From NCBI GenBank assembly GCA_946965045.2, contig OX337239.1, positions 1,550,001-1,614,000 of the forward strand: a stretch of 64,000 nt of DNA, read 5' to 3'. Source of the stretch: Epithemia pelagica (lineage: Eukaryota > Bacillariophyta > Bacillariophyceae > Surirellales > Surirellaceae). Below, piece after piece: positions 51,925 through 61,880 of the stretch. Numbering within the stretch: position 1 is the stretch's first letter; each line of letters starts with the position of its first letter. The position numbers and the translations under genes are program-made. The notes beneath the pieces are model-generated. The model was not told the origin of the DNA. It was given only the letters and a program-made list of their open reading frames with translations, and ran no database searches.

Positions 51925-53070
51925 ATGGATAAAACCAACTCATCATCCTATGTCAACTCTCTGCACTCTTATTTTGTTATTTTGACTGCTCCCTTCCCGA
52001 CCCATTCTCCATTTGGTTGGTCCTTGGTCTCTCGACTCTCGATCCCGAGTAAAACAACACTAATGGACAGAGCTTCTCTGCGAAACCTTTTCCTCGCCAA
52101 TGGCATTGATGCTGAACATGCTGCCCCATCTGACGCGTTGGTTTCATCATCATCTTCATCTTTTGGAACCGTCAGCAATAACAACGCCCAGCAACCATCA
52201 AATCAGGGCGATGTAGCCGGATACCCCTTTCTCCTTCAAGAGTATTTGAGACAGCAGAACCAACAGCAACAGGAAGCCGCATTGCAAAATGTGTCAAGTG
52301 TAGGTCTCGACAACATGCCTCTCATGGGAATGCCAGGTCCAACCATTTCAAATCGGAGCTTCGCCAGTTTTGACAGTACCGCTGGCAACCCCGCATTGAG
52401 TCTACAGGGTCCCGCTCGAAACGCCAACTGGTTTGTGGCTCCTGGACCACCGAGTGTGGCAGGGACACAAACATCGTCCGCCAGTGACCTCTCCACCTCT
52501 GATCGAATGCTTCTAGAGAGACTGCAAGTTCAAGCCAACGCATCCTTTGGTGTGGTGGGAAACAATACTCCGCCATCCGTGTCCCTAGACCCCTACGCTC
52601 AGCAAGGGATTCTGGGTCCCTGGAGCGAGCGCTCTGCAGGACTGTTGGGCTCCATGGTGTCTACAGAAGGCACAAGTCAGCCGGGAAAGGTGAAACGTAC
52701 ACGGCGCAAGCAACCCAAGGACAAACCGAAACGTCCCCTGTCGGCCTACAACATTTTCTTCAAAGAAGAACGGGCAAGATTATTAAGCAAGGCCCCAACG
52801 GACGGTTCTGATGGGGGCGAATCCAGTCAAAAGCGGACTGCCAGTGGCAAGATTGGATTTGAAAACCTGGCCAAGATTATTGGTGGGAAATGGCAAGACC
52901 TTCAGCCTCGTGAAGTGGAATACTATAAGACCAAGGCCAGTGCAGATATGGAGCGATATAAGAAGGAAATGGATGAGTACAACAAGAAACAAAGCAGTGC
53001 GATACAGAATGATGAATCCGAGGAAATTGATGGAGTGGAAGAAAATGCATCCAAGCGACAAAAGTCATAG
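51925..53070 (+). CDS. HMG-box DNA-binding protein
   Basis: The 381-aa frame starts at ATG 51925; a second Met at 52063 (MDRASLRNLFLANGIDAEHA) opens what looks like the real protein and may be the true start. The N-terminal 200 residues are Ser/Gln/Asn-rich and disordered, like a transcription activation region. A basic stretch (KVKRTRRKQPKDKPKRP) leads into a single HMG box of about 85 residues: PLSAYNIFFKEERARLL, then an insert of about 20 residues, IGFENLAKIIGGKWQDL and EYYKTKASADMERYKKEMDE. The insert between helix 1 and helix 2 (SKAPTDGSDGGESSQKRTAS) is longer than usual. The tail is acidic with a final KRQK. Such proteins bend DNA and act in chromatin or transcription. No intron is seen. 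Confidence 0.88.
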   Translation: MDKTNSSSYVNSLHSYFVILTAPFPTHSPFGWSLVSRLSIPSKTTLMDRASLRNLFLANGIDAEHAAPSDALVSSSSSSFGTVSNNNAQQPSNQGDVAGYPFLLQEYLRQQNQQQQEAALQNVSSVGLDNMPLMGMPGPTISNRSFASFDSTAGNPALSLQGPARNANWFVAPGPPSVAGTQTSSASDLSTSDRMLLERLQVQANASFGVVGNNTPPSVSLDPYAQQGILGPWSERSAGLLGSMVSTEGTSQPGKVKRTRRKQPKDKPKRPLSAYNIFFKEERARLLSKAPTDGSDGGESSQKRTASGKIGFENLAKIIGGKWQDLQPREVEYYKTKASADMERYKKEMDEYNKKQSSAIQNDESEEIDGVEENASKRQKS

Positions 53071-53340
53071 AACCTTTGTACATCATCTACTCCTAATAGA
53101 AAGCCACCTTGTACTTGTCAGAAAGAGTTAGTTTTCAGCTGTTGGTTTTCTCATCACGTAGTTTACTGATGTTGCTTTTAATCGTATGTTCAAAGCACCG
53201 CAACTCACGTTCGGTCTTACCGCACCATCTCGAGATGACCCTGGGAGTGAAAACTGGACGCGGAGTGCTAACCTTACGAGGTAGTATTGGAGTCATGATA
53301 CCGATTTGAGTCACTAATGCCATCATTCCGACTATCATAG

Positions 53341-53856
53341 AACCCCTACAGTGCACTTGCCGACGATTCCGACGACGAGGAACCCAACCCAACGAATAAC
53401 CCCACCGCAACACCAACCAAGGAACCTACCACCACCAAGGAGCCTACCACCACACCAACCACACCACCACCCGACTCTAATCTCTTCTCCTCTCAGGAAG
53501 ACGAACACGACGACAACCAACGACCCCCAGACCACCTACTCTACCGCATCCCGTCGAACCATTTTTCCCAGGACACCACTCATGAACTAGAATTGCTCGA
53601 CGACTACCTCAGGAGCAACGACCCCTCCCTGCTGACCACTTTCACAGACCAACTCGTCGACAAACTCGCCTCCTTCAATGACACCGATGCCAAAACAATC
53701 TGGCAATTCGCCCACGACCTAATCCAAGACCCCAACACCATCTTCCAACCAGAACCCCACAATAACCCCAACAACAACCCCACAACCGACATGGAAATCG
53801 ACGAAAACCCCACAAACTCCACCGACCCCACGGGGGGACAAACAAACAATGAGTAG
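53341..53856 (+). CDS. LINE ORF1, 5'-truncated
   Basis: The open frame of 171 codons has lost its 5' end: it begins without ATG just after a stop at 53338. It reads as a Pro/Thr-rich acidic segment (ALADDSDDEEPNP, repeats of KEPTTT) followed by a helical acidic segment (HELELLDDYLRSNDPSLLTT, DTDAKTIWQFAHDLIQD) and an Asn/Thr/Pro tail. No RNA-binding motif remains in the piece seen. Its stop codon TAG (53854-53856) overlaps the ORF2 start: the bases aATGAGTAG at 53848-53856 contain both signals, so ORF2 may be reached by termination-reinitiation. Confidence 0.65.
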   Translation, partial: NPYSALADDSDDEEPNPTNNPTATPTKEPTTTKEPTTTPTTPPPDSNLFSSQEDEHDDNQRPPDHLLYRIPSNHFSQDTTHELELLDDYLRSNDPSLLTTFTDQLVDKLASFNDTDAKTIWQFAHDLIQDPNTIFQPEPHNNPNNNPTTDMEIDENPTNSTDPTGGQTNNE

Positions 53857-54273
53857 CCCAAAACACTCCAAACCCACGACACCACCCTCCCAAACCACTT
53901 GCCCCTACCCCAATTGCTCTTGGCATTCCACCCCCATCTCCACCCACCGACAAACCACCGATCAAATTCGCCTCCACCTCCAACAAGCCCACCCCGACGA
54001 GCCAACCACACACCTTACCGACCGCTTCTGTCACCACCACAACCTCCACCCCTGCCGTCTATGCAACGAACCAACCGCAATCTTCCTCACCCCAAGACAC
54101 CTCCAAACGCACACCAACAAAAGCCACTGCCGCCAAGCCACAAACCTCGACATCATCAGATCCAACCTCCGACACCTCTCACCAACACAATCACAACAAT
54201 GGCTAGACCAACTAGCCTTCCTCCACAATCTCCCCCTCACTCCTCCACCGTTCCGCCGGTCATCATTCACCAA
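53849..54273 (+). CDS. LINE ORF2, N-terminal part with C2H2 zinc fingers (interrupted)
   Basis: The 141 codons before the copia insertion start MSSPKHSKPTTPPSQ and hold two Cys/His clusters: TCPYPNCSWHS...QIRLHLQQAHPD and CRLCNEPTAIFLTPRHLQTHTNKSHC, both of zinc-finger spacing with paired Cys and paired His. No apurinic endonuclease domain precedes the RT. In LINEs, N-terminal C2H2 fingers without an APE domain are typical of the R2-like lineages that use a C-terminal restriction-like endonuclease; that region would lie beyond the window. The reading frame breaks at 54273 with two bases of a codon left, which the sequence after the copia TSD completes. Confidence 0.7.
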
Positions 54274-55056
54274 TGTTAGAATTCTCACCGTCTATGGTGG
54301 TTAGATTCTACATCTCATCGAATCCCCATGTCACATAGCCTCGTGCTATCGCATCATGCCATCTAGCTTCGAGCTATGTTCCCTAGCTTCGCGCTATATC
54401 GACCTATATTTCTTCGCAAATCATGAAAAGTGAGAATAGATTGACGAACTCACTCTCAAGACTAAACTGGGTCGTGCGGTATTACAACGGACGCAAATTT
54501 GGCCGTTGCTCGGACATTATACTAACGCCCTAAGCGTACGCGCCCGAAATCATCGAGCGCGCCCAAGCGACATCCGAGCGCTGTCGGCATCTATCCGACT
54601 CAACGGTCTAAGTATCCCAAGCACGACACACGATCACGCGAGACCATATTTCCATTCCCACAATCTCCAAATTGTCAACAAGCTGCGCGCCATGAAAACA
54701 ACTATGCCAACCCAAAGCAAGAGCTGTTGACCCTGTATATGTTATCCGTCCACATATACATGTCATATACATCACATGAATCGACTCCAACTATTCCAAA
54801 CCTGTTGCCGCCAAGAACCTATGACACATGACCCTTGGCAGGACCGAACATTTCACGTAGACCTATCGTAGTAATCAACACACAATCTAACAATATCACC
54901 ATTTATCACATCTTCTTTTGTGTCCCGACTATCCTTCTGATAGACTTCGACTTGCTTGCTTCTCTGACCCTGAGAAGCTTGTATCGGTTGGTGACCTACC
55001 TGATTGTCTGCTCTACCGAGCATCAATGTCCCTACGATTCAGAAAGAATTGTAACA
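54274..55056 (+). repeat. 5' LTR of the copia element
   Basis: 783 bp, about 99.7 percent identical to 61875-62657 by reading. It should contain the promoter. Its first 130 bp hold three tiny palindromes around TAGC...GCTA. Confidence 0.95.
54335..54396 (+). promoter_or_regulatory. Three consecutive mini-palindromes in the copia LTR
   Basis: atagcctcgtgctat (54335-54349), tagcttcgagcta (54364-54376) and tagcttcgcgcta (54384-54396) are each short inverted repeats; the last two are exactly 20 bp apart. The same set is present in the 3' LTR (about 61936-61997). They may be binding sites for a dimeric regulator or small RNA hairpins near the transcript's start or end. Confidence 0.55.
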
Positions 55057-55092
55057 GATTAACAGTCTCAAAGCTTATTTCCTTGTGGTTTC

Positions 55093-55872
55093 ATGGATAC
55101 TAACAAGCTTATCACTCCTGTACGACAGATCTATCGAGCCAAACTGCATCCCGGGCAGCCCGATACCCTGGTGCAGCAGGAACTGGTGCCGACGCCGAAG
55201 GCAGCCAACACATCGGTCAACATCTCCGTCGACAGTTCCAACAGCAACCCATTCGAGACTCCAACCCAGCCTCACGCTCCGATCCCTGCGCCGTTGCTTC
55301 GGCCCCCGAGTCCGCCTCGTCGGCTCGTCCCTTCTCGATCCCGTCGTACCACCCGGTTGATTGCTGATCATATCAAGTACTTCCGTCAACCAACTTGTTC
55401 GACCTTCGATCCCGAGATCATCCGTGGGGAGACCCAGATCGAACGCCAGTTCCAATCGGTGACCCACATCGTCGACCAAGAAGACATTGACCGTCTGAAC
55501 GACCAACTTCATCGTTCTCCGAGGCGTCGCCTCATCTTGGCCGCCCTCTCGGGCAACCCCATCCGTACTGTCCACCTCCGCTTCCTAACCTTCGAGCGCC
55601 CAACTGGATACTACAATACCATCCACGTCGTGAACGCGACGACTTGCCCTCTGCCCCCTAACGTTGTACGCCTAGATAACTACGTTGCCTACATCCACGA
55701 GGTCCATACCATCGAGGACCATCGTGCAACTATCTTCCCTTTGCGTACCGAGGTCGAGAACCACCTGGCTGAAGGTGATACCCCTTCTCCTGTTGCTTGT
55801 GCTGCCCCATCTGAGCCTGGAAACGACTCTGATCATTCGGAAGAGAGTGGGGATTCGGAGACCGAAGCTTAA
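55093..55872 (+). CDS. Extra ORF between 5' LTR and gag-pol of the copia element, unknown function
   Basis: The 259-aa frame starts 36 bp after the LTR (MDTNKLITPVRQIYRAKLHP) and is intact. Residues 60-100 are Pro/Arg-rich (PAPLLRPPSPPRRLVPSRSR), then comes a globular-looking region (FRQPTCSTFDPEIIRGETQI, RRRLILAALSGNPIRTVHLR, YYNTIHVVNATTCPLPPNVV, DNYVAYIHEVHTIEDHRATI). The tail is acidic (DSDHSEESGDSETEA). It lacks Gag zinc knuckles, protease or enzyme motifs I can name. Codon-like GC at third positions (many C-ending codons) argues that it is translated. It is the first ORF on the genomic RNA, so it should be expressed well. Possible roles are a Gag-like or regulatory protein, or an acquired gene. 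Confidence 0.75.
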   Translation: MDTNKLITPVRQIYRAKLHPGQPDTLVQQELVPTPKAANTSVNISVDSSNSNPFETPTQPHAPIPAPLLRPPSPPRRLVPSRSRRTTRLIADHIKYFRQPTCSTFDPEIIRGETQIERQFQSVTHIVDQEDIDRLNDQLHRSPRRRLILAALSGNPIRTVHLRFLTFERPTGYYNTIHVVNATTCPLPPNVVRLDNYVAYIHEVHTIEDHRATIFPLRTEVENHLAEGDTPSPVACAAPSEPGNDSDHSEESGDSETEA

Positions 55873-56192
55873 TTACTCATAGTTAACTCCCGTCCTCTCA
55901 AAACCTTTCCAAGACTTAAACTCAACGCACATCCGGGTACCCTTGGTCGCACAACACGCCACACATTCCCGTCAAATCGCGAAAATTCGGCGAAAATTTG
56001 TTGAAACTCGGCGAAAATTTGTCGGAATCAACGGAAATTTCCAGGAGTCGCACATCACAACACACATCCGGGTATCACATACGTGGTACATACGTGGCAC
56101 ACGTGGTACATCCGGGTTCACATCACATCACACATTAAATAAACCACATCACACCGCACATTAAATAAACATCGAACCAACCAAATAACACC
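55873..56192 (+). promoter_or_regulatory. Repeat-bearing spacer before the copia polyprotein
   Basis: The 320-bp spacer has three cacatccggg words (near 55928, 56055 and 56108), near-repeats gcgaaaattcggcgaaaatt and ctcggcgaaaatttgtcg, tandem catacgtgg/acacgtggtacat words, and two cacattaaataaac words just before the ATG at 56193. Such order suggests an internal promoter, an internal entry site or a splice/leader signal that lets the second ORF be translated. No stop-free frame crosses it. Confidence 0.5.
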
Positions 56193-59100
56193 ATGGATCC
56201 TCAATCACCCAAGACACCTACGACTCCTAAGGGAGAAGATAACCAAGACAATGTCTCGAACACAGACCTATTCGACCACATCATATTTACTGTCTGCCAA
56301 TTCTTTACCAAAGAAAGGGCCGACTACTTAATGAAGTGGATGAAATACCATGGTTTTGAGAACATTACCCATGTTATCTCGTATATGCAAACTAATACCG
56401 AGGAATCCATGAAGGAACTGACACAATACAAGGTCAACAAACAGACACATGATCTACAAGGCCCCACAAGACAGCAGATCAAGCTCTTGGCTTATTGGGC
56501 CATATGCAAGACCAATGAAATTCAAGACGAGCTATCCAATAGCGACTGGATGAACCTAACGAGGAAAGAGTTCAACACTTGGAGGATCAACACAGATTTC
56601 TCTAAGGGATCACCTAGCCAAGTCCCAGTCTCGCCAATTAAGTCACCGTCATCTGTGAAATCTGTCAGCACAGTTACTGCCGCATCCCAATCTCAACAAG
56701 ACCTTACAGCATTCAGAAAGGGAACTAAGCGCGACGCAACTGCATATGAGGTATTCAAGGATGAACGATACTACGATTCATTCTGGCGTGTATTCAAGAC
56801 TACAGCTAAGGCTCAAGGCCTATCCAACGTTCTGAATTTCAAATACACACCACCCCATGATGATGAGTATGCCGAAGAACTTTTTCAAGAGCAACAAGTA
56901 TTTCTTTACTCCGTTCTTGTCCGTATCATTCAGACTGACCAAGGTCGAGCCTATGTACGTGAACATGAACATGATGAAGATGCGCGTGCCGTATTGCAGA
57001 AGTTACACTCTTTGCATACCGAATCCGACCTAGCAAAGCGAGAAGTCCTCCGTTTAACCAATTACATTTCCAATCTACGTCTTGACGACACATGGCGCGG
57101 AACAACACGTCAATTTCTTCTACACTTTCAAGAGCAGCTACGTTTGCTAGACAATCTAGTGACATTGTCTGATCGCATCCCTGATCATACCAGGATGACC
57201 TTCCTCATGCAAGCTGTAGAAAAGGTACCTGATCTCCGCCGAGTCAAGATCTTGGATAATGTGGTGAACACCAAATCCGGTGCAAAATCCCTTTGCTATC
57301 AATCATACTTCCGTCTCCTTCTAGACGCAGCTTATGACCATGATCAAGCAACCCAGTCATCTGTTCATAGTCGCCGTCGACATGTCAAACAACATGAATC
57401 ACTATATGGCCAAGATACAGATGCTGACATAACCTCACAAGATGATATGGAGTATCATGTCCACAACACCAAAGCGACATCTGAATCTCCATCCTCTTCG
57501 TCCAAGGTTAGTCTACCGCGTGACCTATGGTTCAAACTTTCTGAAGAAGATCGCAAGTTGATCATTGAGTATAACAAGATGATTCAAGCACCTTCATCAA
57601 CAACACCGAGGAAAGTGCAAACACATGCCCTCGACATTGATCCGGAACCTGATCCTGACCCCAACCAAGTTGCATCTGATGACGACTCACCTGGCGTAGT
57701 CCCTGAGCATCCAGATGATTCAGATCCGGTTACACAATTTATCAACCAAGCCATGACGACTGATATCAATCACCCGGCACCTGACCTGACTAGTGTTCTT
57801 TCTAACGCCAAGTCCAAGACGAGCAAGAAGGTTACTTTCAAAGCCAACATGCATAAACAAGCAGGACATGTTCCACGCTATTTGTTTTCCAGGAAATCTA
57901 CTTTACCAGGAAATCAATTGATTGACCGTGGTGCTAATGGAGGACTTGCTGGTTCTGACATGCGCATCCTTTCTAAGACTGGCCGCCATATCACTATTGT
58001 GGGTATTGATAACCATGAACTTACTGGACTTCCTGTCGTCACATGTGCCGCAAAGTTTGAGACCAATGATGGACCTATTGTCGGCATCTTCAATGAATAT
58101 GCTTATTATGGAAAGGGCTTATCTATCCATGCTCCTGGTCAATTCGAGCATTTCGGACTTGCTGTTGATGAACGATCTGTTAAAGTTGATGGTAAACAAC
58201 GCATCACTACACTTGATGGTCGTGCTATACCCCTTCACATCAAGGATGGGTTAGCCTACATCCACTCCTTGGGTATCCCCAGCGACGATGACATGGATAC
58301 CTTACCTCAGATCATCTTCACGTCACCCGACACATGGGATCCTGGTGTTCTGGACCATTCGTATTCTCCCACACCCTCTGACAATGATCCTGATTGGAAA
58401 CACGTCAAGACTGATGGTAGTATGTCGAACCATCCATATGACAACTATGGGGAGTACACTGATCGTGTTGTTTGTAACCTCAATCTCCTTTTGGATCTCC
58501 CATACGATCATGGACCTGACGACGCACCCTTCTTTTCTATCTATGCTGACGCAGAAGGTAATGATCCTACACTTCATGCCTCTGTCCACCGTCGTTACCA
58601 GGAAGCGTATGACTGGAAGAAGTTCCGTCCATTCTTTGGTTGGCAATCTGAAGATGTTATTGCCGATACGTTCAAGCACACTACACGTAATGGTAGCATT
58701 ACTTTTGACCACGACACCCTCAAGAAACATTTCAAGGCTCGCAATCCGGTCCTTAATATACCTCGACGTCATGAACCCGTTGCTACTGACTCGGTTTTCT
58801 CCGACACCCCTGCTGTTGACCATGGCGGTAAAGTCGCACAAATCTTTGTTGGTCGAGATACTCTGGTTACTGATATCTATGGGATCAAGTCAACCAAACA
58901 GTTTGTCAATACTCTTCAGGACAACATCCGGTTTCGTGGTGCCATGGAGACTCTTATCAGTGATGGTGGTTCATCTCTCATCTCTCAAAAGGTCAAAGAC
59001 ATTCTTCGCACTTTGCTTATTGGGGAGTATCGATCCGAACCTTATCATCAACACCAGAATAAGGCTGAAAACCGTTACCAGACCGTTAAACGTATGACCA

Positions 59101-61880
59101 ACGCTCTCATGAATGCCACTGGTTGCCCTGCCAACACCTGGCTTCTTTGCCTTGAGTATGTCTGTGACTTATTAAACCATACATCATCACCCACCCATTC
59201 TGGTCGCACTCCTCTTGAGGCTCTCTCCGGACGCCCACCCGACATTACTCATCTCTTATTCTTTCCTTTCTGGGATGAGGTTTACTACCGTGTCGACCCC
59301 GCTGAACCCAATTCCGGTTCATATCCATCTTCTTCTGATGAGAAACTTGGCCACTGGGTTGGTTTTGCTCACAACGTTGGTGATTCTTTTACTTGGAAGA
59401 TTCTCACCCAGGATAACCAGATAATCTACCGTTCTGCCGTTCGCCGTGTTGAATCCACTACACCTAACCTACGTGTGGATCGACCTTCAGGGGAGGATTT
59501 GTCTGAGAAGGATGACAATGATAAGCAAGCTGACACTGTCTTCATTCGCAGTGATAGTGAAGATCCATCCAAACCAATGCCCACGATCGATTTTGACGAC
59601 ATGATAGGACGCACATTCCTATGCGACACAGAAGAAAATGGGGAGCGACACCGTGCACGTGTCATCAAACGAGTCATTGATCTTAATGAAGAAGCAACGA
59701 AACAGGAAGAACGTGTCAAGTACATCTACCGAAAGACAAATTCTGATGTTGATGAGATGATATCCTATAATCAACTCATGGAGTATATCGAACGAGATAA
59801 CCAAGCTCAAACCTCTGGAGATAATCTTTTCAGGTTCAGGGACGTCATTGCCCATCAAGGCCCACTGAACACAACTGATCCAGATTACAAGGGGAGCAAA
59901 TATAATTTGCTTGTTGATTGGGAAACTGGGGAGACTACCTATGAACCTTTATCACTCATCGCCAATGATGATCCGATCACTGTAGCAATTTATGGAAAGA
60001 AACACGGTTTACTCAACGAACCTGGATGGAAGCATTTGAAAGGTTATGTCAAAACAAGCAAACGTCTCATTCGAGCAGCCAAACAGTCAAGGATTAAACA
60101 AGTTCACCATTCCGTCAAGTATAAATTTGGATTCCAAGTACCACGCAATTATGAGGAAGCTGTCGCTCTTGATAAACAACATGGCAACACAAAGTGGCAG
60201 GATGCAACAGAATTAGAATTATCACAGATCCAGTCCTACAAGACATTCAAGGATTTTGGGAAAGCCATCTTCATTAAAGGGAAAGTATCCAATGCACCTG
60301 AAGGATATCATAAGATACGTGTACATCTTGTCTTTGACGTAAAACATGATGGACGACATAAAGCAAGACTTGTCGCAGATGGACATCTCACAAAAGAACC
60401 TGTTGAGACAATCTATTCAGGTGTTGTTTCCATTCGCAACCTCCGCATTGCCTTATTCCTGGGTACTTTGAATGACTTGGAAATATGGGGAGCAGATATT
60501 GGAAACGCATATCTGGAAGCCTTGACAGGGGAGAAAATTTTCATTGTTGCAGGACCTGAATTCAAGGAATTAGAAGGTCACATCCTGATTATATACAAGG
60601 CACTTTATGGATTGAAGTCATCAGGCGCACGCTGGCATGATGTCTTATTCGATGTTTTGACAGACATGGGATTTTCACCAAGCAAAGCAGATCCGGATAT
60701 CTGGATGAGGAAAGCACCTGGAGAAGACTGTTACGAATACATTGCCGTATACGTTGATGACTTAGCCATTATTTCTACTGATCCTGGGAATATCTGCAAG
60801 ATCCTGAAGGAGAAATACAACTTCAAACTCAAAGGAGATGGACCTATTGATTTCCACTTGGGATGTTGTTACACCAAGGATTCTGATGGAACATTAGTAG
60901 CAGATCCAAGACGCTACATTGGTAAGATGATGGACACTTTCGAACAAATCTTCAAGGAAAAACCCAAGAAAGCCAAAACACCTCTTATTGGTGGAGACCA
61001 TCCTGAATTGGATGATTCTGAGCTCCTTGATGAAGAAGGTACTAGCCATTTCCAAACTCTGATTGGACAACTCCAATGGGTGATCACTATTGGTCGTTTC
61101 GACGTCTTCACCGCTACAATGACGCTATCACGCTTTCGTGCTGCTCCGAGGAAAGGACATCTTGATAGAGCCAAGCGTATCTATGGATACCTTGCACATC
61201 TCCCAGAAGGCGCAATCAGATTTAGGATTGGAGAGCCTGATTATTCAAGTCTTCCTACCCAAGAATTTGATTGGACTCGCACTGTCTATTCGAATGCAAG
61301 TGAACGTATTCCTGAAGACTGCCCAACACCTCTTGGCCGCTATGTTACCACAACTCATTATGTTGATGCCAATCTCATGCATGACATAGTCACTGGTAAA
61401 TCCGTCACTGCTGTTCTACATTTGTTGAACGGAACACCTATTGACTGGTACAGCAAGAGACAGAGCACGGTGGAAACTGCTACCTATGGATCCGAGTTTG
61501 TGGCTGCAAGGACAGCAATAGATCAGATTACAGAATTACGACATTCTCTCCGCTACCTTGGAGTACCTATCCGAGAGCGAAGTTACATGTACGGAGATAA
61601 CAGATCTGTTGTGCTCAATGCAACCGTTCCTCATTCCATACTATCCAAGAGACACCACCTTCTGTCATACCACCGAGTTCGTGAAGCCATCGCAGCAAAG
61701 TATGTTGCATTCTACTGGAAAGATGGAAAGACCAACCCTGCCGATATCCTTAGCAAACATTGGGATTTCGTATCTATTTGGCCCATGCTCAAGCCATTGT
61801 TGTTCTGGAAAGGAGAAGTTCAAGACCTCAACAAATCCAATGATGACAAGGCTGAAACGACGAGTTGTGGGGAGTGTTAG
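56193..61880 (+). CDS. Gag-Pol polyprotein of the copia element
   Basis: The single frame encodes 1895 aa from ATG 56193. Gag covers about the first 480 residues (RRLDDTWRGTTRQFLLHFQEQ-like helical region); no CCHC knuckle is seen. The protease motif is IDRGANGGLAGSD, the DRGA form instead of DSGA/DTGA. The integrase core shows VGRDTLVTDIYG, LISDGGSSLI and KAENRYQTVKR. RT has FDVKHDGRHKARLVADGHL, WGADIGNAYLEA and the catalytic YVDD (60750-60761). RNase H has HYVDANLMHD, the Glu in YGSEFVAAR and the Asp in YMYGDNRSV. The last codons run through the polypurine tract, and the stop TAG is bases 4-6 of the 3' LTR. All domains are uninterrupted. Confidence 0.95.
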   Translation: MDPQSPKTPTTPKGEDNQDNVSNTDLFDHIIFTVCQFFTKERADYLMKWMKYHGFENITHVISYMQTNTEESMKELTQYKVNKQTHDLQGPTRQQIKLLAYWAICKTNEIQDELSNSDWMNLTRKEFNTWRINTDFSKGSPSQVPVSPIKSPSSVKSVSTVTAASQSQQDLTAFRKGTKRDATAYEVFKDERYYDSFWRVFKTTAKAQGLSNVLNFKYTPPHDDEYAEELFQEQQVFLYSVLVRIIQTDQGRAYVREHEHDEDARAVLQKLHSLHTESDLAKREVLRLTNYISNLRLDDTWRGTTRQFLLHFQEQLRLLDNLVTLSDRIPDHTRMTFLMQAVEKVPDLRRVKILDNVVNTKSGAKSLCYQSYFRLLLDAAYDHDQATQSSVHSRRRHVKQHESLYGQDTDADITSQDDMEYHVHNTKATSESPSSSSKVSLPRDLWFKLSEEDRKLIIEYNKMIQAPSSTTPRKVQTHALDIDPEPDPDPNQVASDDDSPGVVPEHPDDSDPVTQFINQAMTTDINHPAPDLTSVLSNAKSKTSKKVTFKANMHKQAGHVPRYLFSRKSTLPGNQLIDRGANGGLAGSDMRILSKTGRHITIVGIDNHELTGLPVVTCAAKFETNDGPIVGIFNEYAYYGKGLSIHAPGQFEHFGLAVDERSVKVDGKQRITTLDGRAIPLHIKDGLAYIHSLGIPSDDDMDTLPQIIFTSPDTWDPGVLDHSYSPTPSDNDPDWKHVKTDGSMSNHPYDNYGEYTDRVVCNLNLLLDLPYDHGPDDAPFFSIYADAEGNDPTLHASVHRRYQEAYDWKKFRPFFGWQSEDVIADTFKHTTRNGSITFDHDTLKKHFKARNPVLNIPRRHEPVATDSVFSDTPAVDHGGKVAQIFVGRDTLVTDIYGIKSTKQFVNTLQDNIRFRGAMETLISDGGSSLISQKVKDILRTLLIGEYRSEPYHQHQNKAENRYQTVKRMTNALMNATGCPANTWLLCLEYVCDLLNHTSSPTHSGRTPLEALSGRPPDITHLLFFPFWDEVYYRVDPAEPNSGSYPSSSDEKLGHWVGFAHNVGDSFTWKILTQDNQIIYRSAVRRVESTTPNLRVDRPSGEDLSEKDDNDKQADTVFIRSDSEDPSKPMPTIDFDDMIGRTFLCDTEENGERHRARVIKRVIDLNEEATKQEERVKYIYRKTNSDVDEMISYNQLMEYIERDNQAQTSGDNLFRFRDVIAHQGPLNTTDPDYKGSKYNLLVDWETGETTYEPLSLIANDDPITVAIYGKKHGLLNEPGWKHLKGYVKTSKRLIRAAKQSRIKQVHHSVKYKFGFQVPRNYEEAVALDKQHGNTKWQDATELELSQIQSYKTFKDFGKAIFIKGKVSNAPEGYHKIRVHLVFDVKHDGRHKARLVADGHLTKEPVETIYSGVVSIRNLRIALFLGTLNDLEIWGADIGNAYLEALTGEKIFIVAGPEFKELEGHILIIYKALYGLKSSGARWHDVLFDVLTDMGFSPSKADPDIWMRKAPGEDCYEYIAVYVDDLAIISTDPGNICKILKEKYNFKLKGDGPIDFHLGCCYTKDSDGTLVADPRRYIGKMMDTFEQIFKEKPKKAKTPLIGGDHPELDDSELLDEEGTSHFQTLIGQLQWVITIGRFDVFTATMTLSRFRAAPRKGHLDRAKRIYGYLAHLPEGAIRFRIGEPDYSSLPTQEFDWTRTVYSNASERIPEDCPTPLGRYVTTTHYVDANLMHDIVTGKSVTAVLHLLNGTPIDWYSKRQSTVETATYGSEFVAARTAIDQITELRHSLRYLGVPIRERSYMYGDNRSVVLNATVPHSILSKRHHLLSYHRVREAIAAKYVAFYWKDGKTNPADILSKHWDFVSIWPMLKPLLFWKGEVQDLNKSNDDKAETTSCGEC

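Noticed and set aside
54031-54304. ORFs ending NVRILTVYGG at the copia LTR borders
   Set aside because: They are chance read-through of LINE or copia coding sequence into the LTR start.
55057-55092. tRNA primer-binding site after the copia 5' LTR
   Set aside because: The sequence gattaacagtctcaaagc does not match the 3' end of a tRNA I can name; needs a tRNA set from the same genome.
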